From Myroides odoratus DSM 2801 (GTDB lineage Bacteria; Bacteroidota; Bacteroidia; Flavobacteriales; Flavobacteriaceae), in contig NZ_CM001437.1 in assembly GCF_000243275.1 (NCBI RefSeq), positions 1,008,019-1,072,018 of the forward strand: a stretch of 64,000 bases of DNA, written 5' to 3'. This document shows, in pieces, positions 55,925-63,319 of this stretch. Below the pieces are notes generated by a model that worked only from the letters and a program-made list of their open reading frames with translations, made no database searches and was not told where the DNA came from. The position numbers and the translations under genes are program-made. Every line of letters starts with the position of its first letter. Position 1 is the stretch's first letter.

Positions 55925-55950
55925 AATAAATAATTTTAAAGTTGGTTAGC

Positions 55951-55969
55951 TAAATATAATAAATGTTAA
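55951..55969 (-). promoter_or_regulatory. shared promoter/operator motif upstream of cassette 2
   Basis: On the minus strand it reads TTAACATTTATTATATTTA, 26 nt before the ATG, and nearly repeats the motif at 54008-54025. TATATTTA inside it is one base from the -7 consensus. The remaining 55970-56191 shows nothing callable. Confidence 0.45.
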
Positions 55970-56191
55970 TTTAACTTAAAAAAACAAATGTAATAATTAA
56001 CATTAAATACACTTTAACTACACTATATCAAAAAAACATACTTAACAACTACTCTCGAACTTCATATCTCAGAAATCCCCCCATTTGTTTAATCAGATAG
56101 AACATACAAATCTTAAATCATTTAATATAGCCTATAAGTCCTTTATACAGCATTATTGCATATCCAAGTGATATATAAATTCTATAAGGAT

Positions 56192-56687
56192 ATGGCAAAA
56201 TCATCAGTAAATCGTGTGGTAAAACAAACCTCAGAATACAATCACAGAATCGGAAACAAAGAAAAGATAAAAGAAGCAGTTGAAGAAATTGAAATCAATC
56301 AATTGAAAACTAAACTAAACTAAACTAAACTAAACTAAACTAAACTTCAACACGCTTGTATCTGATTTAAAAGAAGGAAAAATCACACAGAAGGAAATAG
56401 ACAAAGAACTTGATAAGTTAGCAGAAACCGAACCATTTGAAGTTAAAAGAGTATCTAACCGAATTAGTGATCAATTGAAAAATAAAAAAACACCTGCTTT
56501 TGTATTTGAAGTAAAATACGCGCGTTCAGCAAAAGAGAAAGCTGTTTTACTTGTAGATAAATTCGGAGATGCTTTAAAGTATCCATCTAAACTTCAAGAA
56601 AAGGAAAAAGAAATAATGACTTTGCTTAGAAGAAACAGTGCAGTTAATAGTGAAGTATGGTTTGAATATGAGAAGTTAGTGAAGTAA
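56192..56687 (+). pseudogene. gene broken by a (TAAAC)7 pentamer array
   Basis: From the ATG at 56192 (MAKSSVNRVVKQTSEYNHRI) the frame meets TAA inside the repeat at 56321. After the array the rest continues in another frame (NTLVSDLKEGKITQKEID to VWFEYEKLVK) and ends at 56687. With exactly two TAAAC copies the whole 496-nt gene would be one open frame (through LKTKLNFNTLVSDLK); any frame through three or more copies contains TAA. The protein is helical and charged; no family is recognised. Confidence 0.7.
56311..56345 (+). repeat. seven tandem copies of TAAAC
   Basis: Perfect pentanucleotide repeats, preceded by AAAAC. The unit contains a stop in every frame when repeated three or more times. 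Slipped-strand changes would alter copy number. Confidence 0.95.
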
Positions 56688-56768
56688 ATTACTCAATTTT
56701 AAATAAAGTGTCTATTTTCACTTGGAGCGACACAAATATTATCATAATTTCACAGAAATAAAAGTATT

Positions 56769-57170
56769 ATGAATTTAAAAGAAAAACACTTTATTACTCT
56801 AAAGAGAGAGAAATTAACAGAAATTGGTTACCGAAGAGATACAATTTTCGAAATTGACACAATAGACAAAGATATTATTACTATTAGTGATGCTGCTTCA
56901 CCTTTTTATACTTATAAAGTAAATATAAATGACATTGAACCGATAGAAGCAAATAGTGATTTAGCTAAAAATTTAGCTTTAGATGTAATTATTATGGCTT
57001 CTTTTATTCCAGATGGACATTCATCCAAAGATATTAAAAGAAATAAAGAGCCTTTTATGGAGTATCTGACAAGAAACAATCATGATATTTCAAAGTTTAA
57101 ATATGTTCATGAGTTCCAAGATAATATACCAACTAATATATCTCATAGTGGCTTGAGATTTATTGATTAA
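56769..57170 (+). CDS. hypothetical protein (133 aa)
   Basis: Starts MNLKEKHFITLKREK. N-terminal half is beta-rich (RDTIFEIDTIDKDIITISDA), C-terminal half helical (NLALDVIIMASFIPDGHSSK). No signal peptide. The region is AT-rich and contains broken genes, which suggests acquired DNA. It is 22 nt before the next gene on the same strand. It could be an immunity-like or defence accessory protein, but nothing in the sequence proves it. Confidence 0.65.
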   Translation: MNLKEKHFITLKREKLTEIGYRRDTIFEIDTIDKDIITISDAASPFYTYKVNINDIEPIEANSDLAKNLALDVIIMASFIPDGHSSKDIKRNKEPFMEYLTRNNHDISKFKYVHEFQDNIPTNISHSGLRFID

Positions 57171-57191
57171 ATTAATGTCTAATAATAGTAT

Positions 57192-57635
57192 ATGGCAATC
57201 TATAAAGCATCTGAAGAGTTAGTAAATATTTTACTTAAAAATGGACTTGAGGAAACTACCGAAAAAAACCTGCCTGTTCATTACAAAAATATGGTTGAAA
57301 ACGGATATGATCCGAATAAAGTTAAACGAGATTTTTCGTATAATGGCAAACGTGTTCTTATTTTTGATTATGTTGTAATAAAACCTAAAATTAAAGGTTT
57401 TACTTCAGGAAGAGATATGAAAACAGAGTTAACTATTGATGAATTAAAATCTATAATAGTATTTTCAAAATTACCATATCAAACAGTAAATGGTTTGTAT
57501 CGAAATAATCATAATTATGTAACACAATTACATAATTTGTATTTTTATATAAAAGAACATCCTGATTTTACTAAATCAAAAAATAAATTTAGAAATGAAT
57601 TAATTACAAAAGAATTTGAAAATATTCAGATATAA
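57192..57635 (+). CDS. hypothetical protein (147 aa)
   Basis: Starts MAIYKASEELVNILLKNGLE, a cytoplasmic, basic, alpha/beta protein (KRVLIFDYVVIKPKIKGF, LTIDELKSIIVFSKLPYQTV, then helix YFYIKEHPDF). No known motif. It follows the previous gene by 21 nt and ends in a strong terminator, so the two are probably one unit. Confidence 0.65.
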   Translation: MAIYKASEELVNILLKNGLEETTEKNLPVHYKNMVENGYDPNKVKRDFSYNGKRVLIFDYVVIKPKIKGFTSGRDMKTELTIDELKSIIVFSKLPYQTVNGLYRNNHNYVTQLHNLYFYIKEHPDFTKSKNKFRNELITKEFENIQI

Positions 57636-57662
57636 AAAAAGCCCCAGTTAAGGGGCTTTTTT
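57635..57662. terminator. bidirectional terminator
   Basis: Stem AAAAAAGCCCC with GGGGCTTTTTT around a 6-nt loop, shared by the converging genes at 57192 (+) and 57661 (-). Confidence 0.88.
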
Positions 57663-57951
57663 AGTAATAACCATTTTCTATGACGCCTATGTTTCTAAAG
57701 CTTTTTAAATAACCTATTAGTTGTATTTCACAAGACTCTAAGGTATCAGCATGCATATTACTTGGAGTATAGGTTGTGCCAGCAGTTTCAGTTTGTTTAC
57801 AATAATGACTAATTTGCCATTCGTAAGGATGAATAATTTCTGTTCCTAAATTTAGTATTTTAACGATTCTAGCACGAATACTTATATCTAAATCATCAAC
57901 TTCTAAAATGTATTCTTTTACAACTTCTTGAATTCTATTATTTTCGTCCAT
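57661..57951 (-). CDS. hypothetical protein, member 1 of an inverted duplicate pair
   Basis: 96 aa from the ATG of MDENNRIQEVVKEYILEV. It aligns with the divergent neighbour at 58177 over its length: EVVKEYILEVDDLDISIRAR / EIVRIFEVHIENYNEVIKAK, IVKILNLGT / IVKVLDHDT, ISHYCKQ / ISHFCKK, ESCEIQLIGYLKSF / ELCSAGVLNYLERF. The shared Cys and IVK pattern suggests a conserved small fold; no family is known to me. It is transcribed away from the IR at 57995. Confidence 0.7.
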   Translation of the reverse strand: MDENNRIQEVVKEYILEVDDLDISIRARIVKILNLGTEIIHPYEWQISHYCKQTETAGTTYTPSNMHADTLESCEIQLIGYLKSFRNIGVIENGYY

Positions 57952-57994
57952 TTTTATATTTTTAAACTTGGTTAATATAGATATTATATTCGTC

Positions 57995-58127
57995 AATAAA
58001 TTAAATGCCACTCAATAAAATAGCTGGTTCACTAAATTTAGTATTAGAATGTATGTTTTTTTAAACCTATTCACTATACTATCAATTTAGTGAAGTTATT
58101 GTTTTATTGAGTGGCATTTAATTTATT
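57995..58127. repeat. inverted repeat between the duplicate genes
   Basis: Perfect 26-bp arms at 57995-58020 and 58102-58127 (AATAAATTAAATGCCACTCA followed by ATAAAA, and its complement) flank an 81-nt centre that is itself partly palindromic (TTCACTAAATT...AATTTAGTGAA). It is the junction of the inverted gene duplication and carries the leaders of both genes. Confidence 0.9.
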
Positions 58128-58142
58128 AATAACTACAAGCTA

Positions 58143-58150
58143 TATATTTG
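58143..58150 (+). promoter_or_regulatory. -7 box (TATATTTG) of the duplicate gene 2
   Basis: Exact TAnnTTTG match 26 nt before the ATG at 58177. The equivalent position on the other side reads TATATTAA. Confidence 0.5.
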
Positions 58151-58176
58151 CTTCTAAATTAGAAAAAAATAAAAAA

Positions 58177-58464
58177 ATGGAAAAAATTTTAAAAGTAACT
58201 GAAATTGTGAGGATTTTTGAGGTTCACATAGAAAACTATAATGAAGTTATAAAAGCTAAAATAGTTAAGGTTTTGGATCATGATACTAAGTATTTATATG
58301 AGGGGACTATTAGTCACTTTTGTAAGAAAAAAGACGAAATGGAACCATATAAAAAAGGCCTTTTTTTGGGAGAAAATTTAGAATTATGTAGTGCTGGAGT
58401 TTTAAATTACTTAGAGAGATTTAATGATGCTGAAAGCATTGTAGCTAATAATGATTACAAATAA
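58177..58464 (+). CDS. hypothetical protein, member 2 of the inverted duplicate pair
   Basis: 95 aa from the ATG of MEKILKVTEIVRIFEV. Paralogue of the gene at 57661 with the same length and order of motifs (IVKVLDHDT, ISHFCKK, LNYLERF). Translation could also begin at a GTG within the repeat at 58111, but that codon lies before the promoter box. A hairpin with five G-C pairs follows. Function unknown. Confidence 0.7.
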   Translation: MEKILKVTEIVRIFEVHIENYNEVIKAKIVKVLDHDTKYLYEGTISHFCKKKDEMEPYKKGLFLGENLELCSAGVLNYLERFNDAESIVANNDYK

Positions 58465-58472
58465 AAGAATGA

Positions 58473-58504
58473 GCCCCCATCTAAAAGATTACTTAAATGG
58501 GGGT
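58473..58504. terminator. hairpin after duplicate gene 2
   Basis: Stem CCCCCATCTAAA with TTAAATGGGGG (one mismatch). The T-tract is weak on the plus strand, so termination is likely but not certain. Confidence 0.5.
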
Positions 58505-58531
58505 TATATATTATATGTTAACAACTAAATT

Positions 58532-58716
58532 TTATTTCACTTCTTTATTGTAGTAACATAAATAATAGTACATATGTCTTTCCTCATCCCATCCTTTTTC
58601 TACAAGTTTATCTGCACTTTCAGGATTCACGAAATCAAATTTGATTGTGATATTCGTATCCAGGTTGATTACGTTTTTAAATTTCTTGCGCGCCTCGTTT
58701 ACGGCTTTGTTTGAAA
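58532..58716 (-). pseudogene. C-terminal fragment of a nucleoid-associated (NdpA-like) protein
   Basis: Minus-strand frame reads ISNKAVNEARKKFKNVINLD, TNITIKFDFVNPESADKLVE, KGWDEERHMYYYLCYYNKEVK and a stop. The pattern (KxFKNVINLDxNIxI ... EKGxDEExxMxYY) matches the C-terminal end of Bacteroidota NdpA-like proteins as I recall them. The N-terminal bulk is missing and the 5' end abuts the transposase relic, so it is a truncated gene. Confidence 0.6.
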
Positions 58717-59088
58717 TTGGACATTGGATCAGCAAAACAGAGCTAAACTGTTATTTGAACTATATCCCGAAATTGAGCAAGCTTACAAATTAACCAATAA
58801 ATTAAGGAGTATATACAATCAACTTATCCCTAAAGAAGTGGCAATGACAAAACTAGCCTATTGGTTTAATCAAGTAGAAACACGAATCTCAAACAATTTA
58901 ATACGGTAGTTAAGACCTTTAACTTGCATTATGCAGATATACTAAACTATTTTAATGATAGAAGTACAAATGCTTCTGCGAAGTCTTTTAATGCTAAAAT
59001 TAAATACTTTAGAATGATGTACAGAGGAGTTAGAGATAAAGCATTCTTCCTCTTTAGATTGGCTAAATTTTTACCTAATAAAATTTAA
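58715..59088 (+). mobile_element. relic of an ISAon1-like (ISL3-type) transposase, frameshifted
   Basis: The frame opens NWTLDQQNRAKLLFELYPEI and EQAYKLTNKLRSIYNQLI, AMTKLAYWFNQVE, then shifts near 58897 to TFNLHYADILNYFNDRSTNA, SAKSFNAKIKYFR, RGVRDKAFFLFRLAKF and a stop at 59088. This is the C-terminal third of the flavobacterial ISAon1-type transposase; the usual NASAES acidic position reads NASAKS. The element is dead and lacks its 5' two thirds. Confidence 0.75.
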
Positions 59089-59101
59089 GTGGAATAGGAT
59101 G

Positions 59102-59175
59102 CATAGAATGCGCCCCTTCTCCTTCCTTCGTCAGGATGACAAAAATAGAAGAGATTTTTTATTTTTCAGGGTGAC
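59102..59175. repeat. REP-like element
   Basis: Contains CCTTCGTCAGGATGAC and, 26 nt later, CAGGGTGAC on the same strand: two copies of a TCAGGxTGAC core. On the minus strand this reads GTCATCCTGACGAAGGAAGG, the look of a dispersed small repeat. The following CTGTCCCCCAAGTTTTG (about 59220) may be an IS end. Confidence 0.5.
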
Positions 59176-59318
59176 ATACGAACCGGAAAAGTCTACTTAA
59201 AAAAAACACCCTTTTTTATGCTGTCCCCCAAGTTTTGTACTTGATCCCACAATACTTGCTTTGGTTATTTTATATAACTATATAAAATATTTTATACAAT
59301 TAGATTAAATAGCATAAA

Positions 59319-59346
59319 AAAACCCTACACAAATGTGTAGGGTTTT
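59319..59346 (-). terminator. terminator after tRNA-Arg copy 1
   Basis: Stem AAAACCCTACAC and complement (12 bp), 4-nt loop, T-tract of seven on the minus strand, 9 nt past the tRNA end. A separate A/T palindrome (ATTTTATATAACTATATAAA with flanks) lies at 59257-59280. Confidence 0.85.
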
Positions 59347-59354
59347 CATTTTTG

Positions 59355-59428
59355 TGACGATGACAGGATTCAAACCTGTAACCTTCTGAGCCGTAATCAG
59401 ATGCGCTATTCAGTTGCGCCACATCGCC
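59355..59428 (-). tRNA. tRNA-Arg (anticodon ACG), copy 1
   Basis: 74 nt: acceptor GGCGATG/CATCGTC with one G-U, anticodon stem TCTGA/TCAGA with loop TTACGGC (anticodon ACG), T-arm ACAGG-TTTGAAT-CCTGT, discriminator A. CCA is not encoded. It differs from copy 2 only by paired stem changes, so both look functional. Confidence 0.92.
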
Positions 59429-59432
59429 TTAA

Positions 59433-59453
59433 TTTTGTGACCACGGCAGGATT
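59433..59453 (-). repeat. 21-bp repeat of the tRNA-Arg copy 2 3' end
   Basis: Exact copy of 61368-61388 (TTTTGTGACCACGGCAGGATT on the plus strand), i.e. the 3' end plus part of the T-arm of tRNA-Arg copy 2. No tRNA body is attached. It is either an att site of a lost integrative element or the stump of a decayed tRNA gene. Confidence 0.85.
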
Positions 59454-59547
59454 ACTTTTAATTCTGCAATGGAAAACAATTAGCTATCATACTTTTACTT
59501 GTGTTTTGCACAACTATTGTACAGCAAACTGTTTGTTTAACTGGGTG

Positions 59548-59578
59548 CAAATATAGGTAAATAGATACAACTAGCAAA
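59548..59578 (-). promoter_or_regulatory. complete promoter upstream of the tRNA stump and tRNA-Arg copy 1
   Basis: -33 TTTG (59575-59578), 19-nt spacer, -7 TATATTTG (59548-59555) on the minus strand. The architecture and the TATATTTGCAC context are the same as at 61466-61496 in front of the intact tRNA-Arg copy 2. Confidence 0.65.
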
Positions 59579-60143
59579 ACTATATTGTAAATTTTATAGG
59601 TCTTACAAAACAAATTAAAGCATACTTACTAATTTACAGATACTTAAAATATTTTTTTTTTTTTAGATTATCTGTTTCTTCTATCTAAATCGCATTGCAA
59701 AGATTCAAAAAACAAATTCCAAACCTACAGAAATTAGTTTCTTTTCTTATAATTATGTCATTACCCTTTAAACACAAAAATAAAGAGGGTATCCCAACAA
59801 GGTCACCCACTTTGTTTTTATCCTTTTTAGACAATTTCTTCTTTTTACTAGGAAATTAATATTAATCAGCAATTACCAATCACTTAACAAAAGTACGAAA
59901 TACCATATATTTTAGCACTTAAACATATATTATCATTTAATAAAACAAACACATTACGTATATATTTTAAATATTTTTTTACAAACTATTGTAAATTAAC
60001 TTTATTTAACTAAATTTATAATACTGTAATATCTTTTGAAAATTAGTCCGGAATACTTTATGAGATATAATAGCTGATTTTACTTATTGAAAAGTAGAAT
60101 TGAAAGAAGAATTAAAAATAATTACCAATTTAAATTTTAAATT
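59579..60143. other. AT-rich gap upstream of the 60144 lipoprotein
   Basis: No gene. At about 59786-59812 it holds GAGGGTATCCCAACAAGGTC then ACCC, a hairpin-like sequence related to the terminator at 62696. A run of twelve or more T lies near 59650. No exact promoter box precedes the gene at 60144. Confidence 0.45.
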
Positions 60144-61160
60144 ATGAAGAAAATTTTATTTATGTTATTGACTTTGTCATTAACGCTTGCTTCTTGTAGT
60201 TCGGATTCAGTTAATACTGACAGTGAAAATCCAAATTTAAACACAACATTAAGAGTTAATGATAACCTAAGAAATCTTAGAAAAAATGCTTTGGTTGACC
60301 TTAACCGAGGAGGTAGAATTTATTATTATGCAGAAAGAGGTGCTATTTTTCATGCAGACAATAATTCTAATATTGTAATTCCACCTTATTCAATTAAAAC
60401 TAGAAACGGTGAAGATATTAATGGTATTTTAGATATAGATTATATAGAGATTTTTGAGAAAAGTAAAATGGTAGTAGCTAATACACCAACAATGGCTTTA
60501 ATCAATGGAGAAAAAGACCTATTGGTTACAGGTGGCGAGTTTTATATAGATATTAGATATGAAAGAAAACAAGTAGAAATAGTTCGCCCTATTAAAGTAA
60601 ATATTGATGCACAGAATTCAGATGCAGATCCTCGAGGTATGGTTTTATGGAATGGGGATATTGATGATAATGGTGATTTAACCTGGCTACCAGCAAATCC
60701 AAATGATTTAATTTTCGAAAATGATGGAAAAGTCTTTAATGGAAGAGAAAAGGAGCCGGTATATGATATATTAATTAATAACTCTCGTAGTTTAGGATGG
60801 TGTAATGTTGATAAATTAATTAATTTCCCAGGAGACAAAACCAATGTAAAAGTAATTGTACCATCAAATTTTGATCAAACAAATTCTTCTGTATATGTAG
60901 CGGTTGAAGGGCAAAATAATATGATTTTTCAATTGGATACATTTAATTCAGGAACAAATTCATTTAAATTTTCTTCAGATATAGCATCTGTAGGTTTAAA
61001 CGTTCATCTTATTTTTGTAGCTGAAATGAATGGAAATTATGTTTATAGTATTTTCTCTACAACTCTTGGAAATAATTCAAGTTATGTAATACCGAATAAT
61101 AGTTTGATTTCTACAACAAACTATCAACAACTAGAAGCAGCAATAATGGCTTTACCTTAA
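60144..61160 (+). CDS. lipoprotein of unknown function (between tRNA repeats)
   Basis: 338 aa with a lipobox (LTLASC) and an Asn/Ser-rich linker. The mature part is beta-rich (GRIYYYAERGAIFHADNNSN, IVIPPYSIKTRNG, LLVTGGEFYIDIRYERK, GWCNVDKLINFPGDKTNVKV). No known domain. It is the only gene between the 21-bp tRNA-derived repeats at 59433 and 61368, so it may be the remaining cargo of an integrated element. The AT content is high. Confidence 0.75.
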   Translation: MKKILFMLLTLSLTLASCSSDSVNTDSENPNLNTTLRVNDNLRNLRKNALVDLNRGGRIYYYAERGAIFHADNNSNIVIPPYSIKTRNGEDINGILDIDYIEIFEKSKMVVANTPTMALINGEKDLLVTGGEFYIDIRYERKQVEIVRPIKVNIDAQNSDADPRGMVLWNGDIDDNGDLTWLPANPNDLIFENDGKVFNGREKEPVYDILINNSRSLGWCNVDKLINFPGDKTNVKVIVPSNFDQTNSSVYVAVEGQNNMIFQLDTFNSGTNSFKFSSDIASVGLNVHLIFVAEMNGNYVYSIFSTTLGNNSSYVIPNNSLISTTNYQQLEAAIMALP

Positions 61161-61182
61161 AATACTAAATTAAAAATACCAC

Positions 61183-61223
61183 AAAATCCTACTTTGATTA
61201 CTCTTAGTAGGATTTTTTTGTAT
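61183..61223 (+). terminator. terminator of the 60144 lipoprotein gene
   Basis: Stem AAAATCCTACT with AGTAGGATTTT around a 12-nt loop, followed by TTTT. Confidence 0.85.
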
Positions 61224-61309
61224 TACGAACTAACGAATAATGTTTCGTATATATTGATTCAAATTGTTTTGTACTTGATTCGATATAATGAGGCTGTCTA
61301 AAAAAAAGT

Positions 61310-61338
61310 AAAACCCCGTCTAAAAAAGACGGGGTTTT
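61310..61338. terminator. terminator after tRNA-Arg copy 2
   Basis: Stem AAAACCCCGTCT and complement (12 bp) with a 5-nt A loop; on the minus strand it is followed by T-rich sequence. Next to it lies GAGGCTGTCTAAAAAAAAG (61290-61308), a small repeat-like sequence often seen at IS ends. Confidence 0.75.
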
Positions 61339-61367
61339 GTTTTTAGGCTTTTTAATAGCCTCTTGCT

Positions 61368-61388
61368 TTTTGTGACCACGGCAGGATT
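61368..61388 (-). repeat. 21-bp repeat at the 3' end of tRNA-Arg copy 2
   Basis: Second copy of the repeat at 59433-59453; here it is part of the intact tRNA. Confidence 0.85.
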
Positions 61389-61446
61389 CAAACCTGCAAC
61401 CTTCTGAGCCGTAATCAGATGCGCTATTCAGTTGCGCCACGTGGCC
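61373..61446 (-). tRNA. tRNA-Arg (anticodon ACG), copy 2
   Basis: 74 nt: acceptor GGCCACG/CGTGGTC, anticodon loop TTACGGC (ACG), T-arm GCAGG-TTTGAAT-CCTGC, discriminator A; CCA not encoded. It differs from copy 1 only at paired positions of the acceptor and T stems. A complete promoter lies 20 nt upstream. Confidence 0.95.
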
Positions 61447-61465
61447 TTGTTGCTCATTGCGAGTG

Positions 61466-61496
61466 CAAATATAAGACGATATTCTGTAAAACCAAA
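61466..61496 (-). promoter_or_regulatory. promoter of tRNA-Arg copy 2
   Basis: -33 TTTG at 61493-61496, 19-nt spacer, -7 TATATTTG at 61466-61473 on the minus strand, 20 nt before the tRNA 5' end. Confidence 0.75.
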
Positions 61497-61802
61497 CTGG
61501 AACAAGGAAAAAATAGATATTTTTTTAAAGCTATTTATTAATTATTTAATTGAGAGAGGCTTAGCGTAAAAATTTTTTTATTTATTTTTCCTCCTCCACT
61601 CTCTATTAAAGCTCCTCACACTATATTTAATGGTTAATCGTATTTCGTTTTCTTTTCTTTCGGATTATATTGACTGTATCCTTCTATGGGAGGCACTATA
61701 AAAAAAGTTAAAAAAATTCAATCTAAATCCCAACCTTTTACTTTTATTTGCGTCTATACTCTATAACATCTTAAAAAAATCACCAATTAATAACCTAAAA
61801 AT
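61497..61802. other. intergenic region upstream of the 61803 lipoprotein
   Basis: About 306 nt without a gene. No exact TAnnTTTG box for the plus-strand lipoprotein was found. Nothing else supported. Confidence 0.4.
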
Positions 61803-62690
61803 ATGAAAAAACTAGTACAACCTTTAGCTTTATCGAGCTTATTCCTTCTATTCATGAGCTGTACTTCTGATGATAGTAACCTTACTGATCCTATTATTTG
61901 CCCACCCGTTTTCCCTACACCAGAAAATCACTACTATGTATCAGATATTAAAGTTACTTCATTTGATTTTAATTTTGAACATAATGAAAATGGATCCTAT
62001 GAGATTAAAACCCATCCCGATCAAGGTTTAACTTTTGATTTTTCCTACACAGAAGATTTTAAGTTAACTGGAATTAACAACAGTATTTTACTTTATGAAA
62101 ATAATGAAGTTATCTATACTGTTAATACCATTTTCGATTATAACTTCAATGAAAAGAACCAATTAGCCAACTTTGGTATTTTTGTAGAGAATACACTTTT
62201 ACGTTCCCAAAGCTATACGTATAACGATGATTTAGTAGCCTCAACGGTTACTAGAGACCCTGATGGTACTCAAACGCAAACCTTTACCTACAACGACAAA
62301 AAACAGTTTATAAGTTCTCTACTTCAACCCGAAAATGCAAGGCTTACGTATTCTTATAATGGAAATGATCAATTGAATAGCCTATCTATAAACAATGAAA
62401 AATTAGAACTTACTTATGATGACAAAAAGAATCCATTTGCTACTTTGCCATTTGATTTTACAACCATTATACACGATGAATTAGAATTCATTCCATTGAC
62501 ATATCGATTTGCTAACAATATCAATTTCATAAAAAACCCAGATCAAGAGGTATTTACTATTGAATATCAATATAACACAGATAATTACCCTACAAAAGCA
62601 ACAATCTATCAAACCATAAACAAAACAAAGGTTATATATAAGACAATTGATTTTACTTATCAAGTACAAAAAGTAGAAATGGAAAAATAA
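61803..62690 (+). CDS. lipoprotein with YD-like repeats, function unknown
   Basis: 295 aa with a lipobox (LFLLFMSC) and a TSDDSN linker. Repeated hairpins with FDYN, YTYN, FTYN and LTYD turns (IFDYNFNEKNQLANF, SQSYTYNDDLVAS, TFTYNDKKQFISSL, RLTYSYNGNDQLNSLSI). Same length and layout as the lipoprotein at 20851, so probably a distant paralogue. No catalytic motif. It is monocistronic with a terminator. Confidence 0.78.
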   Translation: MKKLVQPLALSSLFLLFMSCTSDDSNLTDPIICPPVFPTPENHYYVSDIKVTSFDFNFEHNENGSYEIKTHPDQGLTFDFSYTEDFKLTGINNSILLYENNEVIYTVNTIFDYNFNEKNQLANFGIFVENTLLRSQSYTYNDDLVASTVTRDPDGTQTQTFTYNDKKQFISSLLQPENARLTYSYNGNDQLNSLSINNEKLELTYDDKKNPFATLPFDFTTIIHDELEFIPLTYRFANNINFIKNPDQEVFTIEYQYNTDNYPTKATIYQTINKTKVIYKTIDFTYQVQKVEMEK

Positions 62691-62695
62691 AATTG

Positions 62696-62725
62696 AAGAG
62701 GGTGTCCCAAAAAGTCACCCTTTTT
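62696..62725 (+). terminator. terminator of the 61803 lipoprotein gene
   Basis: Stem AAGAGGGTG with CACCCTTTTT (one G-U) around an 11-nt loop, then T-rich. A related hairpin sequence without a gene is at 59786-59812. Confidence 0.65.
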
Positions 62726-62726
62726 C

Positions 62727-63130
62727 TATTCTATTTTTTACACCTCCCCTCCTACACATAGGAGTCCTCAAATATTCAAATTCTAGAAGGCTTGTTTATC
62801 TTATTAGACAGTCGGTTTGTTCATTTAAAGCCTTATCTACTATTACCTCCACTAAAATAGGAGAAGACATTGTTTAATCCACGAGATTAAAAACTTACAT
62901 AACATTTAATACACGCTGTTTTTAAAGGAACAGAAAAACTGTACATTATATTAAAAAATAGAATTTCATATCGTATCAATTTTAATTGTTTTACCTTGTC
63001 TATAACAATTTAAAAACTCTTCTTTTTCTATTGAATTAAAAAAGCGATTATTTGTGAGCAAGTAATAAAATTCAGTGTATTTAACAGAGTAAAATAGAGT
63101 TATAAAAAAGCTAACTAATCAATTGAAATA
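62727..63130. other. AT-rich gap
   Basis: No gene, no exact promoter box and no clear hairpin in about 400 nt. Confidence 0.4.
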
Positions 63131-63225
63131 CCTGTATTAGGCATCATCTCCTAATACCAGCATCTAAAAAGTTTATCCTTGAGTGAAGAACACAATGTTC
63201 TCCTCTTGGATAAACTTTTTGTTTT
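63131..63225 (+). ncRNA. structured leader or small RNA end with terminator
   Basis: Two hairpins in a row: GTATTAGG/CCTAATAC (63134-63157), then AAAAAGTTTATCC/GGATAAACTTTTT (63166-63220) enclosing an inner AGAACA/TGTTCT helix, followed by GTTTT. The second is terminator-like yet no gene ends before it. It may end a small RNA or control the gene at 63320. Confidence 0.4.
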
Positions 63226-63319
63226 CTACGCTATTTTGTTTCTTTTTTTACCTTACTTTAGTGCTGAACACCAATCATATCGACAAAAAAAGTATTCCTT
63301 TCATCTACTTACAACCAAA

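Noticed and set aside
56311..56345. Classic ON/OFF phase variation by any change of repeat number
   Set aside because: Three or more TAAAC units contain TAA in every frame, so only about two copies give an open gene; simple three-state frame switching is not possible.
57995..58127. CRISPR array or IS ends
   Set aside because: There are only two arms, in inverted orientation, with one spacer; no transposase lies between and no cas gene is nearby.
58111..58176. GTG start at 58111 for duplicate gene 2 (and the mirror GTG at 58011 for gene 1)
   Set aside because: Both codons are inside the inverted repeat and upstream of the -7 box; the proteins align from the internal ATGs.
61204..61440. Minus-strand open frame over tRNA-Arg copy 2
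   Set aside because: It overlaps the tRNA almost fully and its residues follow from the tRNA sequence.
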